A stretch of 64,000 nt of DNA from Carettochelys insculpta. Its lineage: Eukaryota > Chordata > Testudines > Carettochelyidae. Positions 1 through 64,000 of this stretch are shown here, in pieces. Numbering within the stretch: the stretch's first letter is position 1; each line of letters begins with the position of its first letter. A model generated the notes under the pieces. It was not told the DNA's origin. It saw only the letters and a list, made by a program, of their open reading frames with translations, and searched no databases. The stretch covers positions 125,028,001 through 125,092,000 of the forward strand of contig NC_134137.1 in the NCBI RefSeq assembly GCF_033958435.1, in the 5' to 3' direction. The position numbers were made by a program, and so were the translations under genes.

Positions 1-125
1 TACTATAAGTGATCCTGAACTCACAAATGAAATGAAGGAGTAACCAGGTGTTGAGATAAAGGTACAGCTTAAAGGAACATGCAGCTGTATTGTCCTACTA
101 CTCTACTCATTGTTACATCCTGTTG

Positions 126-438
126 GGCTGCCTCTACACTGCCCCTCCCTTTCAGAAGGAACATGTAAATACAATGGATCGAAAATGCTAATGAAGTGCT
201 GATATGAATATTCAGTGCCTCTTTTGCATTGATTTTTTTTTCAGGAAGCAGGGTGCTTTTGAAAACAGGTCTTCCTTTTGAAGGAACACCATCTACACAG
301 CTATTTTGAATTCAAAAGCAGCATTTTAGATGTGACAGGTGCCTGTCATTATGCAAATGAGGCACTGAATATTCATACCATCACCTTATCAGCATTTTCA
401 TGCCCTTTCCAAAAGGGAGGGGTGGTGTAGACACAGCC
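126..438. mobile_element. MITE with PIF/Harbinger-like ends
   Basis: The ends are inverted: GGCTGCCTCTACACTGCCCC on the left, and GGCTGTGTCTACACCACCCC reading inward from the right. The element is flanked by the 3-bp duplication TTG (123-125 and 439-441). It is non-coding. Confidence 0.8.
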
Positions 439-442
439 TTGG

Positions 443-2058
443 TGTTGGATGAAATAAACGAGTCATGTAACCTATCACAGCATTGTGAACGGATTAAAAT
501 AATTTAGAAATTGTCACAAGTCATGGGGAGACCTTAGACAGTCTCAGGGCATACCTATGTGAAGGATGAAGTAGTGTTGCTGAAGAACTTGTGGAAAAAG
601 ACACTCTATGCCAATGGGCGAGAGCTCACCTGACAGCAAAATAAAACCACCTCCGAAAGTGGCAGAAACACTGGGAGAAATATTCCTGCTCACCTAATGT
701 TACAGCAGTGCCCATGTTGGCGTAACTTGTGCAATGTAGGCGGGTCATTTATTCACACCCCTGAGTACAGGCGCTGACTCCATGGAAGTTCTGGGATTGG
801 AGAGCTCCTATCCCAAGCACCTCTCCATGCCTCCAGCTTGCCACAATCAGCTGTTTTGTGACATTCAGGAGGTTGGGGGTAGGGAGGAGAAGCAAGAGTA
901 CTTACACCCCAGGGGACAAACTTAGGAAACCTCATTATTGTCCTCTGAACCAGAGCACTTGAATGAATAATGCTGCCTCAGACTGCCTTTGTGCTGTCTC
1001 TGGTCAGTACCACTAAGGTGCTCATTACTGGCATAGGGCCAAGGATCAGTACTAAAGGATTACCCTATACTACCGCAGATCGTGAGGAATCTGGTAGGTA
1101 GCAATAGTTCTTCAGACTCCACATGGTATTTTGGTGTTCCAATCAGTTGACGCTGAAGTCAGACAGGAGGATAGCATTGGTACCAGTGTTTACAGTAGTG
1201 GAGATATTGTGGTACTGGAGATCTTAGTACCGGGCAACTTTCGTAGTACCAAGGAAGTCTGTTTAGAGCCATGATGACTTCTACCTGTCTGTATGCCAAA
1301 GGGACCCTTGTGGGGACCTTGTACTACCCTTTTCAGCTGAGGATTGAGAGGATTTGTGGCTCCGAGAGGAAGGAATCTCAGATTTCTATTTGTGGGCTCA
1401 GTGCTCTTTCCTTCCTCATGTGTTCTGTCAGCTGAGTACTTCGTCTGCCAGCCAGGAGAGAGTCACATGCCAAGCAGCTAATTACCAGAGCGTTCACAGT
1501 GCCCACAGACAACACGTTTTTACTGGTGCTGTGCACCCACACATGCCTCAGTGCACATAACATTTATTCCACATATGCACGGAAAAATTTAGAGGGAACA
1601 TTGCTTTCCATCCCCCAACATTTTACTGGGCAAGGATGGAAAGTCTTCAGGAGCTGCTCTTTCTACTTCCTAAGTACAAGAGATAGCAGGCCTACCTTTC
1701 TGACGAGTATTAGAAGTTTCTGCCTCAGGCATTCTGCGGTCTAAAGAGGGATGAATTGATCAGGATCACCATCAGGAACATTTCTGAAGAATACTCTAGC
1801 TCTCTGGTTTCTCTCAGAAAAGGATCTACAGATGGCATCTCTCACTCAAATGTACTCCTCAAACGGGCATGGTAAGCATTATTAAGGGTACGCCTACATA
1901 GCAGGTGGCAGGTATAATTATTTGGGCTTTTAAGTTTCATTTTAGACTCAAAGGACAGACAAAAGACTTTATAATTTACAACTTTTAAAATCTGTTTACT
2001 AATCAACTTAAAATAAATTCCTTTTGTAAAATGAAACGTGATAATTAGAAATAAAAAA
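443..2058. other. 3' flank of MRPS9, no gene recognised
   Basis: I see no splice-flanked coding segment with homology I know. The short open frames around 1354-1744 look like chance. A stretch near 1490-1600 resembles 6830-7095 (ends with a GGGAACA motif) and may be a diverged dispersed repeat. Confidence 0.5.
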
Positions 2059-2064
2059 TTTATT
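2059..2064 (-). terminator. Polyadenylation signal AATAAA of MRPS9
   Basis: AATAAA on the minus strand lies about 100 nt after the stop codon, implying a short 3' UTR of roughly 115-130 nt. Cleavage would fall near 2035-2048. No competing AATAAA was seen between the stop and this site. Confidence 0.7.
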
Positions 2065-2166
2065 ACCAGATCTATTTACACAATGATGATTGTAAAGAAA
2101 GCATACAGTTGACCACATTTTGAAACTGCTGTTACACATGATTTTTAACATGTGCTCCAGTTAGAC

Positions 2167-56824
<54,658 letters not shown>

Positions 56825-57361
56825 GTTTGCTGCGCCGGACTGACAGCGACACGCCAGCCACTGTGCGTCAGAGGGGAGGGGAAGTGTGGTGGGTAAGTGG
56901 GGAGGAACTAAAACCTGGAATTGACACAAGCGCAGAGGCCCACTAGACACCTCTAGGGGCGGGCGCTTGGCCGCCTTCGCTCTGCTGATTGGCTGTCGGA
57001 GAAAGGCGAGATTTGTTAGTCTCGCGTGAGTTTAGCGACAGAGCCCGCGAGTTACCCGTCGCGTGCAGTAGTCGCTCGCTAGACGCGGTGGTGGTCCGCG
57101 CGCTCTGCTGAGAACACTTGGCGCGGGCGGGGCTGTCTCTTGTCTGGTGCATTGCCCTGTGCTTCTTATGGGCAGCCCCTGCGGCTGCGCGTGGTGTCCC
57201 GCCTCACCAACCCGCAGGGAGCTGCTCCCTGGGCTGTGCTCAGTATCATGCGCCTTCGGCTTACAATCCTGCAAATTGGCAGCAAATACCTACCCTTATA
57301 ATCACCCTCAAGAAGAACAACCATGGGCTCAGCCCACCGTTGGTGACTGATGCCTCCCGCA

Positions 57362-57540
57362 CTATTTCATAAAACCACAGAACACTAGAACTGGCAGGGA
57401 CCTCCAGAGGTCATTGAGTCTAGTTCCCTTCCCTTGTGGGAGGACAAAGCACTGTATAGACCATCCTTGATGGATGTCTATCCTGCTCTTAAATGTCTCC
57501 AATGATGGAAATTCCACGACCACTTGCCACCCCACACCCT
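57362..57540 (-). mobile_element. CR1 LINE 3' end fragment
   Basis: Inverse of the CR1 3' end, recognisable by CTGGCAGGGACCTCCAGAGG, TCATTGAGTCTAGTTCCCTT and AATGATGGAAATTCCACGAC. Confidence 0.8.
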
Positions 57541-57589
57541 GACACTGAACGCACGGTGCTACATAGCCTATAAATCCCTGCCCTCTTCC

Positions 57590-58170
57590 CATTTATGGAA
57601 GGTATATGCCCTGGCATGTACTTGCCTCCCCAAGCACCAATCTACTATATCATCTACCCATTCTCTGGGGTCTGCCTCTCCTATTCAAACCATCCAGTAT
57701 GCTGGATACCATGGTCTTGATTGTTTAATTGTTCATTCTGTAAATATGCCCAGATAGCTGTAACTTCCATTGCATAACCTTCTGCAGTAGGTTCTCTTTC
57801 AGCTGTATCTTCCTATATAATTCCTCGTTGGTGACCTTCTGCATCCATCCTATTCTCAGGTTCTTTCTATTACAACTCTTAAATGCCAATATTCTTCTCT
57901 TCAAATCTTTCATCACCCATGTCTCACGGCTGAATACACATTTTCAAGATGCTCATGCAGACTGAAGGATGCCTACTAGCTTTGTTCCCAAGCTAATTGC
58001 TTTTCTTTTCCAGATCTTATCCATTGCCTTCCAACTTGCTCTTGCTTTCGCTATTCTTGTCACTATTTCCTTCTTACAGTCTAGATTATGTGAATTTCTC
58101 TGCGTTTTCTAGCTCAATCCCATCTACACTGATCTTCCTTTTTATTTTCTTATTTCCAAATGCCTACCCT
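57590..58170 (-). pseudogene. RTE-like reverse transcriptase fragment, broken
   Basis: Conceptual reading on the minus strand gives ISVDGIELENAEKFT, VTRIAKARASWKAMDKIWKR, then ETWVMKDLKRRILAF and IGWMQKVTNEELYRKIQLKE, LSGHIYRMNN and GRPQR. This is the C-terminal part of a non-LTR reverse transcriptase. It has frameshifts and stops. A 23-bp insertion at 57955-57977 interrupts the coding sense. The clade assignment is uncertain. Confidence 0.75.
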
Positions 58171-58172
58171 TA

Positions 58173-58372
58173 TGGTTACCATATAAAAAAGAGCCTCCCC
58201 AATCCCCCTGAGAGGGAGTGTATCTGTATCAGTATCTACCAACTCACCTTGTATTGATGTGTTATAGTACATATGGTAATACATCAGTAGGACTTGAGTT
58301 GGTAGATACTGATACAGATACACTCCTTCTCAGGGGGGTCCTCTTTTTTTGAAAGGTCAAATATAGCCACCC
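58173..58372. mobile_element. Tc1/mariner-like palindromic MITE
   Basis: TA-flanked (58171-58172, 58373-58374) with imperfect ends TGGTTACCATAT and, inverted, GGGTGGCTATAT. The inner arms at about 58210-58247 and 58297-58333 pair over 37 bp with very few mismatches, giving a strong hairpin. Confidence 0.7.
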
Positions 58373-58550
58373 TACCTACCCTGACAAAAGGGAACTTGTG
58401 CATAAAATTACTCCTGTGCACAAATCTGCTCAGCATAGGGGTCCTCATGTTACAAACGCCCTATGGCAAGGATGCTCATCCTGTGCATGGTCTGGGGCAT
58501 GCTGTAAGTGCTTCACAAACTATATTAACCTGCTGCCATAATCATAAAAA

Positions 58551-59402
58551 AAGAATCGTAGTGTCAAAAGAGACCTCAGAAGGTCATTGAGTCCAGATCC
58601 CTGCCCAAAGCAGGACCAACCTTAACTAAAACATCCCAGCCAGGACTTTGTCAAGCCTGAACTTAAAAACCTCTAGGAATGGAGATTCCACCACCTAACT
58701 AAACATTCCAGTGCTTCACCACCCTCCTCGGGAAATAGTTTTTCCAGATACCCAACCTAGACTTCCCCACTGTAACTTGAGACCATGGTTCCTTATTCTG
58801 CCATCTGTTGCTACTAAGAACAGCCTCTCTTCATCCTCTTTACACCACTCTTCAAGAAATTGAAGGCTGCTATGAAATTGCTCCTCACTCTTCTCTTCCG
58901 CAAACTAAATAAGCCCATGTCCCTCAGCCTCTACTTGTAGCTCATGCTCAACCCCCCTAATCATTTTTGGTTGCCCTTTGCTGATCCCTCTTCAATGCAT
59001 CCACATCCTTTGTATATTGGGAGGCCCTGAACTGGACACTATGCTTCAGATGTGGCCTCACCAGTACCGAATAAAGGGAATAATAACTTTTCTAGATCTG
59101 CTGGAATGCTCCTCCTAATGCACCCCAATATGCCATTAGACTGTTTGGCTACAAGGGCACACTGTGGACTCATATCCAGCTTCTGAGCCACTGTCATCTC
59201 CAGGTCTTTTTCCACTGCACTTTACTTAGTCAGTTGGTCTCTGCACTTGTTCTTGTTGAATCTCATCTGATGACTTTTGGCCCAATCCTCCAGTTTGTTT
59301 AGGTCACTCTAGTCCCTATCCTACCTCTCCCCCTAGCTTAGTGTCATCCACAGATTTGCAGAGTGCAATCCATCTCCTCATCTAGGTCATTAATAAAGAT
59401 GT
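58551..59402 (-). mobile_element. CR1 LINE fragment
   Basis: Inverse CR1, with the 3' end on the left (TCAGAAGGTCATTGAGTCCA) and the reverse transcriptase side to the right (CAGATGTGGCCTCACCAGTA, CATCTCCAGGTCTTTTTCCA). The frame is broken. Confidence 0.85.
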
Positions 59403-60670
59403 CAGACCAAAGGTCCATCCCACTCAGTATCTTAACAGTGGTGAATGTGAGGCACTTCAGAGGGAATGAACAGAAAAGGCAATCATCAAGTGATATACCA
59501 CCCCCCCCATTTGTCTTTTCCCAGCTTCTGGGGAACATGATAGAGAGGAACACCATTCCGGCTAATAGCTATTGGTAGACCTATTCTCCATTAATTGATC
59601 TAGCTCTTTTTTAAACCTGGTTGTAGTCTTGGCCTTCTTACCATCCTCTGGCAAAAGAGTTCCGCCTGTCTGTTGTGTAAAGAAATACTTTCCTTTGTTT
59701 GTTTTTAACCTGCTGCCTATTAATTTCATTTGGTAACCCCTAGTACTTATTAATGCTCAGACTGAGCATTAACAAAGGAAAGAGCAAGATAATGAGATCA
59801 ACCAGTCCAAAAAATACCACCATCACACTGGGAGGGGATGACCTGGAAAATGTGAAACAGTTCACCTACTTGAGGAGTGTTATGGACAGAGATGGAGGAA
59901 CAGACAAAGATATCAATGCCAGGATTGAGAAAGCAACAGCAGCATTCAAGACTCTCCATCCCATATTGACTTCACAAATAACAAAACTGCAGATCTTCAA
60001 CATAGATGTGAAGAGTGTGCTCTTACATGGATGCAAGACCTGGTGTACTGAAATGTCTTCAAATCACAAGCTACAGACATTCATAAACCAATACCTGAGA
60101 CACATCCTTCACATCAAATGGCAAAACTTTGTCACAAATGAGGAGCTTTGGAACAGAGCAGGACAAGAACTACTTGATGTTCAAATCAAGAGAAGAAAGT
60201 GGGGATGGCTAGGCCACACTCTCAGAAAACCATCATCCAGTGTAGTCTGTCAAGCTCTCACATGGAACCTGCCAAGGAAAATGCAAAAGAAGACAACCTT
60301 GGACAATGTGGAAAAGACCTACTGAGACTGAACAACAACACCTGGGGGTACCCCTGGAGTCAGCTAGAATTTTGTCCCAGACAGAGTGAAGTGGAGGAGA
60401 CTCGTAGATGACCTATGCTCCACTCAGATTACAAGGGTTTAAGTAGTAGTTATAAGTAGTGCTGGTCATGAGAACATCATTTAATAGACTTCTGTCATAT
60501 CCCACCCCCTTCCACCATTAGTCACCTCTTACAAACCTAAAAAAATCCTGTCTTATTAATCTTTTCCTCATATGGAAGTTGTTCCACACCCCTTATGCTT
60601 GTTACCCTTTTCTGAACCTTTCCAATTACAATCTTTTTTGAGATGGGAATACCACAAGAATACACAGCTT
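59403..60670 (-). mobile_element. Second CR1 LINE fragment, split by a reverse transcriptase insertion
   Basis: 59403-59753 (CAAAGGTCCATCCCACTCAG at the 3' end, then TAACCTGCTGCCTATTAATT) continues at about 60469-60670 (AGACTTCTGTCATATCCCAC, TTTTCTGAACCTTTCCAATT). The right limit is approximate. Confidence 0.8.
59754..60468 (+). pseudogene. Non-LTR reverse transcriptase C-terminal fragment inserted in CR1
   Basis: The open frame 59753-60325 encodes LSINKGKSKIMRSTSP, LENVKQFTYLRSVMDRDGGT, ARIEKATAAFKTLHPILTSQ, LQTFINQYLRHILHIKWQNF, TNEELWNRAGQELLDVQIKR and RKWGWLGHTLRKP, a typical C-terminal region of RTE-like reverse transcriptases. It then shifts frame and continues as TWGYPWSQLE to about 60420. 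The catalytic core is missing, so it is dead. It is a different family from the fragments at 30570 and 57590. Confidence 0.82.
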
Positions 60671-61067
60671 TAAACCAAAAGTTTAAACATGAAATTTGTC
60701 TATATTTTGTAGTTTTCAATCTGTTGATTTTATTTTCTTTTTTTGCAATGATCACTTTAATGTGTATTCTCAAATTTCTCCTTCAAACCTCAGGAGCACT
60801 GCATTTAAGGTTTTAGTCCTTACCAGACATGAAATATGATCCACAAGAAGATATTTTCTTCTGAATCCCAGTCAAAGTGGAGACATTCTTGCTGCTTAAA
60901 ATTACATTTGTATAACTGTATTAAAAAGTAATATGGCAAATATATATGTAACATTCAGAAAAAAAAAACAAGCAGTCCCATGGCACCTGAGAGACTTAAC
61001 AAATTTATTTATCATTTATTAGCGGGTAAACAAAAGCTCAAGACTTAATAAATTTGTTAGTCTCTGA

Positions 61068-61263
61068 GGCTATGGCTACACTGTGGTTTCTATTTCAGGA
61101 TACATTCGTATCCCGAAATAGAAACCTGATAGCTAAACACTACACTTGTGAGGGGATAGTGGGAAGTTCAAAACTGGCCATTATTTTGAAATTGGATGCC
61201 ATCCAAACAGCGCAATGCAAATTGTGTAAATTATTTTGATACAGATACAGTGTAGCTATAGCC
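61068..61263. mobile_element. MITE X, 196 bp
   Basis: The ends are GGCTATGGCTACACTGT and, inverted, GGCTATAGCTACACTGT. It is followed by AAA and the next MITE. Confidence 0.7.
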
Positions 61264-61266
61264 AAA

Positions 61267-61714
61267 GGCTGTGGTCATATTTGGCCAAAACTTTGAAATG
61301 TATGGCCATTTCGAAGATTACTAATGAGGCACTGAATTGAATATTCAGCGCCTCATTAGCATTAGGACGCTTCCAGCTGCGGCGCTTCAAAAGCGCCGCT
61401 TTCAAACCCTCGTGGCTTGGTGCAGCTACACGGGGGTCCTTTTTGAAAGGACCCTGCACATTTTGAAATCCCCTTATTCCCCTCAGCTCAGAGGAATAAG
61501 GGGATTTCAAAATGTGCAGGGTCCTTTTGAAAAGGACCCCCGTGTAGCCATGCCAAGCTGCGAGGGTTCAAAAGCAGTGCTTTCGAAGTGCTGCAGCTGG
61601 AAGAGTCCTAATGCTAATTAGGTGCTGAATATTCAATTCAGAGCCTCATTAGTAATCTTCAAAATGGCCATTTGCGTGGCCATTTCAAAGTTTTGGCCAA
61701 GTGTGGCCACAGCC
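61267..61714. mobile_element. Palindromic MITE D, 448 bp
   Basis: Same family as 2918-3328. The ends are GGCTGTGGTCATATTTGGCC and, inverted, GGCTGTGGCCACACTTGGCC. AAA flanks both sides (61264-61266, 61715-61717). Confidence 0.85.
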
Positions 61715-61717
61715 AAA

Positions 61718-62368
61718 GGGTACATCTACACAGGAGCCTTATTTCAAAATAAGCTATTCTGGAACAGCTATTCCAAAATAGCTTATTTTGAAATAACACA
61801 GCTAGGCCATGTCTACACGTGCCCCTCCCTTTTGGAAGGGGCATGCTAATGATGCACTTTGGAACAGGTGAATGAGGCACTAACATGTATATTCAGTGCT
61901 TCATTAGCATAATGGCAGCCAGTCGCACTTTGAAAGTGCTGCTTTCGAAATGCAGACTGGCTGCAGATGCAGGAGCTTCAAAATAAACTCCACACTTTGA
62001 AATTTCCTTGTTCCCAAAATGAATTGGGAGTAAGGGAATTTCAAAGTATGACACTAATTTCGAACCACCCATGTCTGTACAGCCAGTCTGCATTTTGAAA
62101 GAAGCACTTTTGAAGTGTGACTGGCCGCCATTATGCTAATGAGGTGCTGAGTATGCATATTAGCACATCATTAACCTGTTCCACAATGCCTCATTAACAT
62201 GCCTCTTGTGACATGGCCTTTCTGAACAGCACCTCTTTTGAAATAGATGCTATTCCTCGTAGAATGAAATAGGCCAACTGCTATTTCAAAATTATTTCAA
62301 AATAGCAGTTGCATTATGTAGATGCTAGGATAGTTATTTTGAAATAATTTTACTGTGTAGACCTATCC
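61718..62368. mobile_element. MITE E with a nested MITE
   Basis: The ends are GGGTACATCTACACAGG and, inverted, GGATAGGTCTACACAG, with AAA on both sides (61715-61717, 62369-62371). A further palindromic MITE lies inside at about 61805-62218, starting GGCCATGTCTACACGTGCCC and ending with an inverse GGCCATGTCACAAG. Confidence 0.75.
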
Positions 62369-62440
62369 AAAGGCACCACAGGATTGCTTCTTGTTTGTGA
62401 AGTTACAGACTAACACAACTACTGCTCTGAGACACTCAGA

Positions 62441-64000
62441 AAAGAATAAAAGAAAAGGATGTTATTCTAGTTTTAACTCATCAATTGTATTTCATTGATC
62501 ACCTGACCTATATATTTCTTCTTAGCATATTAGACGTCTCTAACATGCACACATAAAACATGTTGATGTTTAACATATCTGAAAACTAAAGCAGACTTCA
62601 GTTAACAGGATTATGGTGTGGTTTTAATATTTATTATTTGCAGTGCAGTGACACCTAAAGCTCTAACCAAGGATTAGGACCCATTTATGATAGGCACTAT
62701 ATACCCATTTTTAATGTAAAGATGGAGCATGCCCCAAGTAGCTCACAGTCTGAGTAAAGCACACTGTGAAAATCAAAGCACATTAAAATATAACCACTTG
62801 ATATGCTGCATTTTTCAAAATGAATTTTAATATAAATTGACTTATGCCTGGTGCACATCCATTTACTTCAGGGAGAATTACATGCATGTAGCTGAAAGCT
62901 AAGTGTATTAAACAGCTAGCTAAGTTTTTGCTCTATTTTTTGGTGTGCAGAAGTTCTATTCCAGTAAGAAGTTGTTACAGGCTTCTGCTGAGCAAGGTTT
63001 AATGGTTAATATTGTCACAGCCTTTATATATGGGTGGCAAGTCTTCAGAGCTATGTGCAGCTTATCACTGAGTTAGATAGACAGATTGATAGATAGATAG
63101 ATAGATAGACAAACTGGTCAGACCCCTGAGAAGGGTGACTGACGGGGTGGCCTCTGCACTCCTGGAAGGAGTGGGGCCCAGGTGGACAGGGCAGGGCTCA
63201 CAGCAGCCCTCAGCGCTGCTCAGAGCATTCCACACTGCCCCCTGTCCAGCCGTCAGAGCTGCCCAGAGCACACTGTGCAGCATTCGGACAGCAGTTTAAA
63301 GGGCTCAAGGGTCCGGACACTGCTGTTTTGGTAGTAGTGGCCATAAGTCCTGGGACCTATTGAATTGCCAGGCCCCACAGTAACTACCCCTTTCCCTTCC
63401 ACACCCTGTTGATGGGCCTGTAGATAGAGATAAAAGCTAGAGCTTGTCAGAGAATTTTGACAACAGCATGCCTCCAAAAACAGAGAAATGAACACTTACG
63501 GCATTTTTCAATAACGTTTAATTATTCGTCAACCAGCTCTTAAACAGATCTCTCAAGGCCTTGTTTTTAAGAGCACTCTGCTTGGGATGGATAATTGACA
63601 GTGCGCCTCTGCTCTGCACCAGGTTTATGTTTCTATTTCATCGTCATGACAAATCCAAAAGGAACATAACCTGTTTTGGAATACAAGACATTCTTGTACT
63701 TCTGGGAGCAGCATGGATCCACCCATGCCAAGAAGACCTTGCTGCAAGGGCACAGCAGGCTGAAAAGCATGGTGCTCTGACCCTACCAGCATAAGCTTGC
63801 ACACGTGAGTGTGTGAGATCATATTAGTGGGTTGGAGCAGTGCACTTTTCAAAATTGCATTCTCCATCATCCCATACTAGAAGAAATGACATCCAATGTT
63901 GTCTTAGTATCAGCTGGGGGATAAACCACCCATAAAAGAGGACTGTGGTTTAAAGTCGACAAGTGGCCACCCTTGCAGACTGAAAAATACCAGATCAATT
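62441..64000. other. 5' flank of MRPS9, right edge
   Basis: A microsatellite of GATA units lies at about 63075-63110. It is followed by a GC-richer stretch (63110-63420) of probable repeat origin that I cannot assign. No gene is recognised. Confidence 0.45.

Larger units (their letters stand above)
60958..62440. mobile_element. Foldback retroelement copy P5 split by MITEs
   Basis: 60958-61067 (CCCATGGCACCTGAGAGACT ... AAATTTGTTAGTCTCTGAGG) continues at 62372-62440 (GGCACCACAGGATTGCTTCT, TTACAGACTAACACAACTAC). The interruption is made of MITEs at 61068-61263, 61267-61714 and 61718-62368. Confidence 0.65.

Noticed and set aside
56825..56950. In-frame upstream ATG at 56950 that would extend MRPS9 by 42 residues
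   Set aside because: The downstream ATG at 56824 has a better Kozak context and directly begins a presequence-like leader; the extension lies in the promoter region. It cannot be fully excluded without transcript data.

Overview
This window looks like vertebrate nuclear DNA, most likely from a turtle. It is AT-rich and mostly intron and intergenic sequence. It is full of CR1 LINEs whose sequence I recognise as the turtle type, a tRNA-derived SINE of the turtle Cry kind, hAT and Tc1/mariner elements, and many copies of short palindromic elements with PIF/Harbinger-like ends. A soft-shelled or other cryptodiran turtle is my best guess; that is inference from repeat types only.

One host gene is clear and it fills the window. 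MRPS9 (mitochondrial small-subunit ribosomal protein uS9m) lies on the minus strand from the start codon at 56824 to the stop codon at 2167. I could place all 11 coding exons with matching splice sites and phases. They join to 1140 nt, that is 379 codons plus stop, with no frame break. A CpG-rich promoter region (about 56480-57200) lies over exon 1, and a polyadenylation signal is at 2059-2064. I recognise no other host gene. Downstream of MRPS9 (1-2058) and upstream of it (57250-64000) I see only repeats and unassigned sequence.

Layout from left to right: 3' flank with one MITE (126-438); last exon (2167-2258); intron 10 with a long CR1 that carries two palindromic MITEs and one foldback retroelement; exons 10 to 6 (7175-16042); intron 5 with MITEs and a 4-kb decayed PIF/Harbinger transposon with recognisable transposase remains (19170-23340); exon 5 (27936-28015); intron 4 with a foldback retroelement copy and a 338-codon reverse transcriptase fragment; exons 4 and 3, separated by only 81 bp (33694-33868); intron 2 (15 kb) with a CR1 split by an hAT element, further hAT, mariner and MITE copies and a foldback hAT; exon 2 (48791-48970); intron 1 with a SINE, a GC-rich tandem array and hAT and MITE fragments; exon 1 (56741-56824); then a dense 5' flank of CR1 and RTE-like reverse transcriptase fragments and an end-to-end group of MITEs.

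The repeats preserve a readable insertion history. Several DNA elements have exact target-site duplications: 3 bp for the Harbinger-like MITEs, 8 bp for hATs and TA for mariners. Two foldback copies carry 12-14 bp duplications, which points to target-primed retrotransposition. The foldback family also carries hammerhead-ribozyme-like sequence boxes.
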